A stretch of DNA of 56,901 nt. Source: an uncultured Clostridia bacterium. Lineage in GTDB: Bacteria > Bacillota > Clostridia > TANB77 > CAG-508. The translations under genes and the position numbers were made by a program. Positions 19,349 to 26,807 of the stretch are shown in pieces. Numbering within the stretch: position 1 is the first letter of the stretch; each line of letters opens with the position of its first letter. The notes beneath the pieces were generated by a model. It searched no databases and was not told the DNA's origin. It saw nothing but the letters and a program-made list of their open reading frames with translations. The stretch spans positions 1-56,901 of the forward strand of contig CAKOYB010000007.1 in the NCBI GenBank assembly GCA_934130435.1. Reading direction: 5' to 3'.

Positions 19349-20172
19349 ATCTTTCCTCCTAAAATAAACATCATATCTAATAATATATATGCAAAAGGTG
19401 CAACAAATATTAGACTATCTATTCTATCTAGTAATCCTCCATGACCAGGAATTAAATTACTAAAATCTTTTATCCCAACACTTCTTTTTATACTTGATGC
19501 TGCAAAGTCTCCAAACTGACTAATAACACTTAATATAGTGGTTATTATTACTATTTTTATATATGATATTCCTACTATATTAAGGAATAGATTTAAACAT
19601 GCTGTATAAATAATTGCCAAAACAACTGCTCCTATAACTCCTGCAATGCAACCTTCAATTGATTTTTTAGGACTTATTTTACTAAATTTATGCTTTCCAA
19701 TTTTCTTTCCAACAAGATAAGCAAATATATCTGTTCCCCACGCTGCTATAATTGCATACCAAACATATATTTTTCCATCTGTTGTTCCTGCTATTAGCGG
19801 AATAAAACTAATAAAATATACTATATAAAAAATTCCAAATGCACTTACTGCAATATCTTTAAAAGAATGTTTCATATTATCAATTATAAGTTGAATAAAT
19901 AATATTGTTATTATTATTGGCACCATAAGAATAGCTATTTTATATAAATTCTCAATATTTATTATATGTATTAAGCTAATTAGTGCCGCTGTAACATATC
20001 CTAACCATTTTATTGGCTTACTATCTTTTGATACTGCATTGTAATATTCATGTAAACTTATTATTGCAACAATTGACATTGCTATGTCTATAATATATTT
20101 ATTTCCAAATAATATTACAATTATAACCATCGGTAACCCTAATACTGATGAAACTATTCTTTTAATATCCAT
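19345..20172 (-). CDS. cdsA: Phosphatidate cytidylyltransferase
   Basis: This 275-residue polytopic membrane protein has about eight hydrophobic segments. The family blocks are GTDIFAYLVGKKIGKHKF, SPKKSIEGCIAG, and the C-terminal signature SQFGDFAASSIKRSVGIKD followed by PGHGGLLDRIDS. It makes CDP-diacylglycerol from phosphatidic acid and CTP for phospholipid synthesis. It starts 6 nt after uppS and overlaps rseP by 4 nt, so the three are tightly coupled. It ends in TGA. Confidence 0.96.
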   Translation of the reverse strand: MDIKRIVSSVLGLPMVIIVILFGNKYIIDIAMSIVAIISLHEYYNAVSKDSKPIKWLGYVTAALISLIHIINIENLYKIAILMVPIIITILFIQLIIDNMKHSFKDIAVSAFGIFYIVYFISFIPLIAGTTDGKIYVWYAIIAAWGTDIFAYLVGKKIGKHKFSKISPKKSIEGCIAGVIGAVVLAIIYTACLNLFLNIVGISYIKIVIITTILSVISQFGDFAASSIKRSVGIKDFSNLIPGHGGLLDRIDSLIFVAPFAYILLDMMFILGGKI

Positions 20173-20178
20173 AAGCTT

Positions 20179-20886
20179 CTATTTTCCTCCAAATTTTCTA
20201 ATTCTTTTATTATATTCTTCTAATGCAACATCTAAATCTCTTTCAGTAAAATCAGGCCATAGTTTATCTATAAAGTAAAGTTCTGTGTATACTAGTTGCC
20301 ATGGTAAAAAACCACTTGTACGTAGTTCTCCACTTGTTCTTATTAGTAAGTCTGGATCAGGTTGACCCGCTGTATATAAATAATTTGATACTAAATTCTC
20401 GTTAATGTCATTAACTGAAATATTGCCTTCTTTAACAGCTGAAGATATTTTCTTTATTGCTGTTACAATTTCATTTCTTCCACCATAATTGAAGGCTACA
20501 TTAAATGTTAACCCTGTATTTTGTGCTGTTCTACTTACTGTATCGTCAATCTTTTTTAATAATGATTTAGATAAATTACTTCTATCTCCAAGCATTTTAA
20601 CTCTAATATTTTCGTCATTCGCCTTTTTAGCAAAATGATCCAAGTAATTCTGTAATAGTAGCATAAGTGCTCCTACTTCTTCTTCTGTTCTTCTCCAGTT
20701 TTCTGTTGAAAATGCATATACTGTAAGATATTTAATTCCTATCTTATTGCAATATCTTACTATATTTTCTAGTGTTTCAGCACCCTTTTTATGTCCAAGC
20801 TTTGCATCTAAATTATTAAGTTTTGCCCATCTTCTATTGCCATCCATAATAATAGCTATATGAGTTGGTAAATTATCTTTTTCCAT
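20179..20886 (-). CDS. uppS: Undecaprenyl diphosphate synthase
   Basis: This 235-residue cis-prenyltransferase has the pyrophosphate-binding start IAIIMDGNRRWAK, then the block LTVYAFSTENWRR, and the C-terminal signature PDPDLLIRTSGELRTSGFLP with WPDFTE. It builds the C55 lipid carrier used by the EPS priming enzyme and the LCP protein encoded elsewhere in this window. It follows frr by 15 nt. Confidence 0.96.
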   Translation of the reverse strand: MEKDNLPTHIAIIMDGNRRWAKLNNLDAKLGHKKGAETLENIVRYCNKIGIKYLTVYAFSTENWRRTEEEVGALMLLLQNYLDHFAKKANDENIRVKMLGDRSNLSKSLLKKIDDTVSRTAQNTGLTFNVAFNYGGRNEIVTAIKKISSAVKEGNISVNDINENLVSNYLYTAGQPDPDLLIRTSGELRTSGFLPWQLVYTELYFIDKLWPDFTERDLDVALEEYNKRIRKFGGK

Positions 20887-20901
20887 AATTATTATTCCTT
20901 T

Positions 20902-21450
20902 TTACACTGTTAATATCTCTTTTTCTTTGTCTGATAGTACTTTATCTATCTCTTCTATTTTTTTATCAGTTAATTTTTGAATTGTGTCTTCTGCAGCTCT
21001 TAGGTCATCCTCTGTAATTTCAGAGTTTTTCTGCATTGCTTTTGCCTTGTCTATTCCGTCTCTTCTTATTGCTCTTATTGCAACCTTTGATTCTTCTGAC
21101 ATTTTCTTTATTTCCTTTACTAACTCTTTTCTTCTTTCTTCCGTTAATTCTGGGAAAGATAAACGAATAACTTTTCCATCATTATTTGGATTTATTCCTA
21201 TGTCTGAAGCTAAAATTGCTTTCTCTATTTCTTTTAATATACTTACATCCCATGGTTGAATAACAATTAATCTTGCCTCTGGTACAGATATTCCAGCTAC
21301 CTGATTAATTGGTGTTGGTGTACCATAATATTCTACTGATACTTTATTTAAAATTGCTGGATTAGCTCTTCCAGCTCTAACCTCTGAAAAGTTTTGTTTT
21401 AAAACCTCTATAGTTTTTGTCATTTTATTTTCAATTTCATTAAATTCCAT
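20902..21450 (-). CDS. frr: Ribosome recycling factor
   Basis: This 182-residue protein has canonical blocks: SEVRAGRANPAILNKVSVEYYG, PTPINQVAGISVPEAR, IGINPNNDGKVIRLSFPELTEE and ELVKEIKKMSEESKVAIR with the following RRDGIDK. With EF-G it splits post-termination ribosomes. It is in the usual pyrH-frr order with 22 nt between them. Confidence 0.97.
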   Translation of the reverse strand: MEFNEIENKMTKTIEVLKQNFSEVRAGRANPAILNKVSVEYYGTPTPINQVAGISVPEARLIVIQPWDVSILKEIEKAILASDIGINPNNDGKVIRLSFPELTEERRKELVKEIKKMSEESKVAIRAIRRDGIDKAKAMQKNSEITEDDLRAAEDTIQKLTDKKIEEIDKVLSDKEKEILTV

Positions 21451-21472
21451 TTTTTAACTCTCCTCTTTTATT

Positions 21473-22180
21473 TTATTCAACTAATGTTCCTACATTTTCT
21501 CCCATAACAGCCTTTACCATATTTTCTGGTTTATCTATTCCAAATACCATTATTGGAATATGATTATCCTTGCATAAGGCCGTTGCTGTTGAATCCATTA
21601 CTTTTAAGTCTTTATTTAGAACATCTAAATATGAAATTTTATCATATTTTATAGCTTCTTTATCAATCTTAGGATCTGCACTATATACTCCATCAATTGT
21701 TTTGGCTAGTAGTATAATATCTGCCTCTGTTTCTGCTGCTCTAAGAGCTGCTGCTGTATCTGTAGTAAAATATGGATTACCAGTTCCACAAGCAAAAATT
21801 ACTACTCTTTTTCTGCTTAGGTGTTTTAATGCTTTTCTTTTTATATATGGTTCAGCAATTTCTCTCATTTCGATTGCTGTTTGTAACCTTGTATACATCC
21901 CTCTTGCTTCAAGTGAATCTTGCAAAGCTAATCCATTCATTGCTGTTGCTAACATTCCCATGTAATCTGCTGTAGTTCTTTCCATATTAAGTCCAAATCT
22001 GCCTCTCCAAAAGTTTCCTCCTCCAATTACAACAGAAACCTCAACTCCCATATCAATTAGAACTTTAATCTGGTCACAAATTTTTCCTATTGTGTCTGGA
22101 TCAATTCCAGTCTTTTTCTCTCCAGCTAAAGCTTCTCCACTTAATTTAAGTAATATTCTTTTATATTTAATATCACTCAT
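21473..22180 (-). CDS. pyrH: UMP kinase
   Basis: This is a 235-residue hexameric bacterial UMP kinase of the amino-acid-kinase fold. It shows YKRILLKLSGEALAG at the N-terminus, VVIGGGNFWRGR, ERTTADYMGMLATAMNGLAL, FACGTGNPYFTTDTAAALRA and KTIDGVYSADP. It phosphorylates UMP and feeds UTP and then CTP synthesis. It heads the operon running to DUF1294. The usual upstream partners rpsB and tsf are not in this window; groEL is upstream instead. Confidence 0.97.
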   Translation of the reverse strand: MSDIKYKRILLKLSGEALAGEKKTGIDPDTIGKICDQIKVLIDMGVEVSVVIGGGNFWRGRFGLNMERTTADYMGMLATAMNGLALQDSLEARGMYTRLQTAIEMREIAEPYIKRKALKHLSRKRVVIFACGTGNPYFTTDTAAALRAAETEADIILLAKTIDGVYSADPKIDKEAIKYDKISYLDVLNKDLKVMDSTATALCKDNHIPIMVFGIDKPENMVKAVMGENVGTLVE

Positions 22181-22325
22181 AAATTCCCTCCAATTATTTT
22201 TTTACTATTCTATCACAAGTATTTGAAATTAGAAATAGTTTTTTTATTTTTTTTATATTTCAGATTAATAACCTAACCTTTATAAATTTGATAAAAGTGA
22301 CTGTTAAATTTTATTCTTTACAGGT

Positions 22326-22384
22326 AAAAAAAATATAGCCTAATAATTGACTTATATATTTAGATCAATTATTAGACTATATTT
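22326..22384 (-). terminator. Terminator after groEL
   Basis: A long hairpin (ATATAGTCTAATAATTGA against TCAATTATTAGGCTATAT on the minus strand) is followed by eight T. It lies about 10 nt after the groEL stop. Confidence 0.85.
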
Positions 22385-22392
22385 TCTGCTTA

Positions 22393-24024
22393 TTAATACA
22401 CTCCATCCATTCCTGTTGGCATTTGCTCATGTCCGCATCCACATTTTTCTTCTTTTATGTCTGTAACAATTGCTTCTGTTGTAAGTATCATAGAAGCAAC
22501 ACTCTCGGCATTTTGTATTGCACTTCTTGTAACTTTTGTTGGATCAACTATACCTACTTTTTTCATATCAACATATTGTTCATTAGCAGCATCAAATCCA
22601 AAGCCTGGATTGCTTGATTTAACTTTTTCTATTATTACTGCTGGTTCTAGCCCTGCATTTGTTGCAATTTGTTTAATTGGTTCCTCTAAAGCTGCTAATA
22701 CTATTTTTGCTCCTAATTTTTCGTCATCATTTAATTCTTTTATTAAGCTTTCAACTCTTGGAATAACATTTATATATGCTGTTCCTCCACCTGCTACTAT
22801 TCCTTCTTCTACTGCTGCCTTTGTTGCAGATAAAGCATCTTCAATTCTTAATTTCTTTTCTTTCATTTCAATTTCAGTAGCAGCTCCAACTTGAATTACT
22901 GCAACTCCACCAGCAATCTTAGCAAGTCTTTCTTGTAAATTTTCTTTTTCGTAATCACTGCTTGTTTCTTCCATTGCAGCTCTTATTTGTCTAATTCTTT
23001 CTTGTACTTTCTCTTTATCTCCTAAGCCATCTACAATTATTGTATTTTCTTTTTGAACTTTTACTTGTCTTGCTCTACCTAATTGCTCAATTTTTGTATC
23101 TTTAAGTTCTAGTCCTAAATCTGCTGTAATAACTTCTCCTCCTGTTAGAATTGCTATATCTTGTAGCATTTCTTTTCTCTTATCTCCATATCCTGGTGCT
23201 TTAACAGCAACAACATTTAAAACTCCTCTTAATTTATTTACTAGTAATGTAGAAAGGACTTCTCCTTCTATATCATCTGCAATTATAACTAGTTTACCTG
23301 ATTCTTGCATTAAGCTTTCCAATAAAGGTAAAATTTCTTGGATATTGCTTATTTTTTTATCAGTTATTAATATATATGGATTATCTATTATAGCTTCCAT
23401 CTTTTCTGTATCTGTTACCATATATGGTGAAACATATCCTTTATCAAATTGCATTCCTCTAACAACTTCTACATCTGTTGAAGAAGTTTTAGATTCTTCA
23501 ATTGTAATAACTCCATCTTTTGAAACTCTTTCCATTGCATCTGCAACTAACATTCCGATTTCTTCATTGTTAGCAGATATTGATGCAACTCTTGCTATGT
23601 CTTCTCTTCCGTTTACTTTTGAACTTATTTCTTTCAGTGCATCTGTTACTACTTTTGTTGCTTTATCCATTCCTCTCTTTATTGCCATTGGGTCTCCACC
23701 TGCAGCCACATTTTTTATTCCTTCTTTTATCATTTTTTGAGCAAGAACTGTTGCTGTTGTAGTTCCATCTCCTGCTATATCGTTTGTTTTTGTTGATACT
23801 TCTTTAACAAGTCTTGCTCCCATATTTTCATATGGGTCTGATAATTCAATTTCTTTCGCTATTGTAACACCATCATTAGTAATAAGTGGTGCACCGAAGC
23901 TTTTGTCTAATACAACATTTCTTCCCTTAGGTCCTAATGTAACCTTTACCGTGTCTGCTAATTTATTAACACCATCTAATAGTTTTTTTCTGGCATCTTC
24001 ACCATATTTAATTTCCTTTGCCAT
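22393..24024 (-). CDS. groL: Chaperonin GroEL (60 kDa)
   Basis: This 543-residue GroEL has VTLGPKGRNVVLDKSFGAP, TNDGVTIAKEIEL, the ATPase block AGDGTTTATVLAQKM, and near the end AVIIEKVKSSNPGFGFDAA. The C-terminus reads CGCGHEQMPTGMDGVY, with two cysteines and a histidine instead of the usual Gly-Gly-Met repeat tail. It forms the double-ring folding chamber with GroES, encoded 42 nt upstream. Both are controlled by the CIRCE promoter. Confidence 0.98.
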   Translation of the reverse strand: MAKEIKYGEDARKKLLDGVNKLADTVKVTLGPKGRNVVLDKSFGAPLITNDGVTIAKEIELSDPYENMGARLVKEVSTKTNDIAGDGTTTATVLAQKMIKEGIKNVAAGGDPMAIKRGMDKATKVVTDALKEISSKVNGREDIARVASISANNEEIGMLVADAMERVSKDGVITIEESKTSSTDVEVVRGMQFDKGYVSPYMVTDTEKMEAIIDNPYILITDKKISNIQEILPLLESLMQESGKLVIIADDIEGEVLSTLLVNKLRGVLNVVAVKAPGYGDKRKEMLQDIAILTGGEVITADLGLELKDTKIEQLGRARQVKVQKENTIIVDGLGDKEKVQERIRQIRAAMEETSSDYEKENLQERLAKIAGGVAVIQVGAATEIEMKEKKLRIEDALSATKAAVEEGIVAGGGTAYINVIPRVESLIKELNDDEKLGAKIVLAALEEPIKQIATNAGLEPAVIIEKVKSSNPGFGFDAANEQYVDMKKVGIVDPTKVTRSAIQNAESVASMILTTEAIVTDIKEEKCGCGHEQMPTGMDGVY

Positions 24025-24066
24025 TTTTATTTACCTCCATTTATAATTAATCTTTGTTTCTATTCT

Positions 24067-24348
24067 CTATTCTACTGTTGCAAGAATATCATTTTGTTTA
24101 ACAATTATGTATTCTTCACCTTCAAATTTTATTTGAGTACCTGCATACTTGCTTACTATCACATTATCTCCTATCTTTACATGCATTTCTATATTGTTTC
24201 CATCTATATTCCCACCTGGTCCAACTGCAATTACTTCTGCTATTTGTGGTTTTTCTTGTGCATTTGTTGCTAATATTATTCCACTCTTAGTTGTTTCTTC
24301 GCCTTCTTTCATTTTTATTAATACTTTGTCTCCTAATGGTTTTATCAT
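24067..24348 (-). CDS. groS: Co-chaperonin GroES
   Basis: This 93-residue GroES has IKPLGDKVLIKMKE at the N-terminus, the mobile loop KSGIILATNAQEKPQ, the block AEVIAVGPGG, and VSKYAGTQIKFEGEEY. It caps the GroEL ring. It is the first gene of groES-groEL, with an AGGAGG ribosome-binding site and the CIRCE operator about 30-50 bp upstream. Confidence 0.97.
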   Translation of the reverse strand: MIKPLGDKVLIKMKEGEETTKSGIILATNAQEKPQIAEVIAVGPGGNIDGNNIEMHVKIGDNVIVSKYAGTQIKFEGEEYIIVKQNDILATVE

Positions 24349-24373
24349 AATATCTACCTCCTTAAAAAAACTT

Positions 24374-24430
24374 TTAGCAATCTTTTTTATCGACTGCTAA
24401 AATAATATACCCTTTTATATTAAATGTCAA
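24374..24430 (-). promoter_or_regulatory. groES promoter with CIRCE (HrcA) operator
   Basis: Minus-strand -35 TTGACA (24430-24425), a 17-bp spacer and -10 TATTAT (24407-24402). Next to it, 24374-24400 reads TTAGCAATC-n9-GACTGCTAA. The arm length and 9-bp spacing match the CIRCE consensus TTAGCACTC-n9-GAGTGCTAA, with one change in each arm. HrcA repression relieved by heat is expected. Confidence 0.8.
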
Positions 24431-24620
24431 TATTTTTATTTTAAATTTACATACTATTCACATTTATATATAATTATATTCTTTAAAATTAAATTTAGAA
24501 CAATAAAACAGCAAAAAATAAAAATGTAAACTAAAAAATTTATTTTGTATACTAAATTTTATCTATAAATAATATATAATATAAATTTAATTATATATTT
24601 CTAAATGCAATAATTCAATA

Positions 24621-24649
24621 TTGACATTTTATTCGTTTTATGTTAATAT
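24621..24649 (+). promoter_or_regulatory. Promoter of the intergenic structured RNA
   Basis: TTGACA (24621-24626), exactly 17 bp, then TAATAT (24644-24649). It points away from groES and towards the structured RNA. Confidence 0.7.
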
Positions 24650-24651
24650 AT

Positions 24652-24850
24652 GTAATAGTAGTTCTCCAAGGAGACTACTATTACATATATATTGTTGCAA
24701 TAACATTCATTGCAACCTGGTTTGGCTTTAGAGGAAGTAAGCGTTATGCTTCACCAGATGAACTCGCCTTATGGCATACCATAGATACTAATTGTATCTC
24801 AAAGAACCTCTCTCCCTTTTATCGTTTTTCTCGGTAAAAGGGTGTTTTTT
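24652..24850 (+). ncRNA. Free-standing structured ncRNA of about 200 nt (raiA-motif-like is one possibility)
   Basis: No credible ORF lies here, but the stretch has its own promoter and intrinsic terminator. It folds into consecutive helices. A long 5' hairpin pairs GTAATAGTAGT with ACTACTATTAC. GTTGCAAT pairs with ATTGCAAC, and CTGG with CCAG around an inner AAGC/GCTT hairpin. TATGG pairs with CCATA and GATAC with GTATC. An AGAGG/CCTCT long-range pairing is possible. GC content is higher than the flanks. Size and multi-helix layout do not fit 6S RNA, SRP RNA or tmRNA. The raiA-motif class of Clostridia is similar in length and complexity, but I cannot confirm this without a covariance search. 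Confidence 0.6.
24814..24850 (+). terminator. Terminator of the structured ncRNA
   Basis: CCCTTTTA and TAAAAGGG flank a 13-nt loop and are followed by TGTTTTTT. Confidence 0.8.
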
Positions 24851-24929
24851 ATTATAATGAAAATAGCTTCTCAAATTACATAATGCAATGTAATCTAGTC
24901 CTTATATATATTTATTCTTTATATGATAT

Positions 24930-24962
24930 GCAAAAAATAAAGCGAACCAAGTCGCTTTATTT
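24930..24962 (-). terminator. Terminator after pyrG (T-rich on both sides)
   Basis: AAAGCGA and TCGCTTT form the stem, with T-rich tracts on both strands. It ends pyrG and could also stop read-through from the ncRNA on the plus strand. Confidence 0.75.
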
Positions 24963-24964
24963 TT

Positions 24965-26566
24965 TTATTTTTTTTCTTTTGCAGCCTTAACCAATCCTAC
25001 AAAAAGTGGTGATGGCTTATCCGGTCTAGATTTAAATTCTGGATGAAATTGTCCTGCTATGAAGTAATCTAATGATGGAATTTCTACTATTTCTACTAAT
25101 TTTCCATCTGGTGATGTTCCTGAACATATTAATCCTGCATTTTCTAATTTTTCCTTATAGTCATTGTTATATTCAAATCTATGTCTATGTCTTTCTGTTA
25201 TTTCTTTTTTTCCATAAACCTTATATGCTAAGCTGCCTTCTTTTAATATACATGGATATTTTCCAAGTCGCATTGTTCCGCCTTTTTTGTCTATATTTTT
25301 TTGTTCATCCATAATATGTATTACCTGATTTTTTGAATTTTCATCAAATTCTTCCGAATTTGCATCTGAAAGTCTTAATACATTTCTTGCAAATTCTACA
25401 ACTGCCATTTGCATTCCTAAACATATTCCTAAAAATGGCACATTATTTGTTCTTGCATATTCAACTGTATTTATTTTTCCTTCTATTCCTCTATTTCCAA
25501 ACCCACCAGGAACTATTATTCCATCAAGTTCTCCAAGAATTCTTTTTGCATTTTCTTTTGTAACAGTTTCACAATCTATATAATTAATATTTACTTTTAC
25601 ATTATTTGCAAAACCTGCATGATGTAAACTTTCAGTTACAGACAAATATGAATCCTCTAGTTTTACATATTTTCCAACTATTCCTATTGTTACTTCCCCA
25701 TTTTTTACTTTTCTGATATTTCCTATCATTTCATCCCATTTTTCGTTATGTGGTTCACTGTTAGAAAGTTTTAAATGTTTGCACACTTGTTTTGCTAGTC
25801 CCTGATTTTCAAGCATAAGTGGTACAGCATATAGGTTATCAGCTGTAAGATTTGCTATAACATTTTCTTTTTTTACATTACAAAATAGTGATAACTTGTC
25901 CTTTATTCCGTCTGGTATTGGCATGTCACTTCTGCATACTAAAATATCTGGTTTTATTCCTAATGATTGCAATTCTTTTACTGAATGTTGTGTTGGTTTT
26001 GATTTTATTTCATTTGATCCTGTTATATATGGAAGAAGTGTTACATGAATATACATTACATCTTCTGCATCTTTTTCTATACCTACTTGACGTATTGCCT
26101 CTAAAAATGCCAAACTTTCTATATCTCCAACTGTTCCTCCAAGCTCTGTTATTACAATATCTATATCCTCATTTTCGAAACTATAAATGTTTTCTTTTAT
26201 TTCATTTGTTATATGTGGTATCACCTGAACTGTTTTTCCTAAGTAGTCTCCCCTTCTTTCTTTGCTTATGACATTTTGATAAATTCTCCCTGACGTTACG
26301 CTTGAATTTTTAGTTAAACTTTCATCTATAAATCTTTCATAATGTCCCAAATCCAAATCGGTTTCTGCTCCATCATCAGTAACAAAAACTTCTCCATGTT
26401 CATATGGACTCATTGTTCCAGGATCAACATTTATATAAGGGTCAAATTTTTGTATTGTTACTTTATATCCTCTATTTTTTAATAATCTTCCCAATGATGC
26501 AGCTGTTATTCCTTTTCCTAATCCTGATACTACTCCTCCTGTTACAAAAATATATTTTGTGTTCAT
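24965..26566 (-). CDS. pyrG: CTP synthase
   Basis: This 533-residue enzyme has an N-terminal synthetase domain (FVTGGVVSGLGKGITAASLG, PYINVDPGTMSPYEHGEV) and a C-terminal class I glutamine amidotransferase domain with IVPGGFGNRG and the nucleophile motif LGICLGMQ. It converts UTP and glutamine to CTP. It is monocistronic, with an unusually long leader of about 140 nt containing a terminator hairpin next to the transcription start. Confidence 0.98.
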   Translation of the reverse strand: MNTKYIFVTGGVVSGLGKGITAASLGRLLKNRGYKVTIQKFDPYINVDPGTMSPYEHGEVFVTDDGAETDLDLGHYERFIDESLTKNSSVTSGRIYQNVISKERRGDYLGKTVQVIPHITNEIKENIYSFENEDIDIVITELGGTVGDIESLAFLEAIRQVGIEKDAEDVMYIHVTLLPYITGSNEIKSKPTQHSVKELQSLGIKPDILVCRSDMPIPDGIKDKLSLFCNVKKENVIANLTADNLYAVPLMLENQGLAKQVCKHLKLSNSEPHNEKWDEMIGNIRKVKNGEVTIGIVGKYVKLEDSYLSVTESLHHAGFANNVKVNINYIDCETVTKENAKRILGELDGIIVPGGFGNRGIEGKINTVEYARTNNVPFLGICLGMQMAVVEFARNVLRLSDANSEEFDENSKNQVIHIMDEQKNIDKKGGTMRLGKYPCILKEGSLAYKVYGKKEITERHRHRFEYNNDYKEKLENAGLICSGTSPDGKLVEIVEIPSLDYFIAGQFHPEFKSRPDKPSPLFVGLVKAAKEKK

Positions 26567-26651
26567 ACTATATCCTCCTTAAAGTTTGCTTTGCAAACAT
26601 ACACTTTTCCCCTTGTTGTATACTAAAAAGCTTCTATTTTCACTATACAAA

Positions 26652-26740
26652 TAAAAAAAAGATTTAAAAAACTATTCCAAAAATTGGGGTTTTTTTTAAA
26701 TCTATATTAATATAATACCATTATTTATTTACTAATGCAA
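26652..26740 (-). promoter_or_regulatory. pyrG promoter and leader attenuator
   Basis: Minus-strand TTGCAT (26740-26735), a 17-bp spacer and TATTAT (26717-26712) put the start near 26705. The transcript would begin almost at once with a hairpin, GATTTAAAAAA against TTTTTTAAATC (26702-26661). The loop carries CCCC, and eight T follow, so this is a complete intrinsic terminator upstream of pyrG. Bacillus-type pyrG attenuation relies on an initial GGGCU, which I do not see here. Confidence 0.6.
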
Positions 26741-26807
26741 TAACTAATTTAAATTTTTTTCATATATTATTAGAGAATAATTATAAATACAATGGAGGTT
26801 TTGTTTT

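Noticed and set aside
24652..24850. 6S RNA, SRP RNA, tmRNA or a short protein gene (plus-strand frame 24640-24837)
   Set aside because: The series of separate hairpins does not fit the single long 6S rod, the SRP and tmRNA signatures are absent, and the frame has no ribosome-binding site and overlaps the hairpins and terminator.
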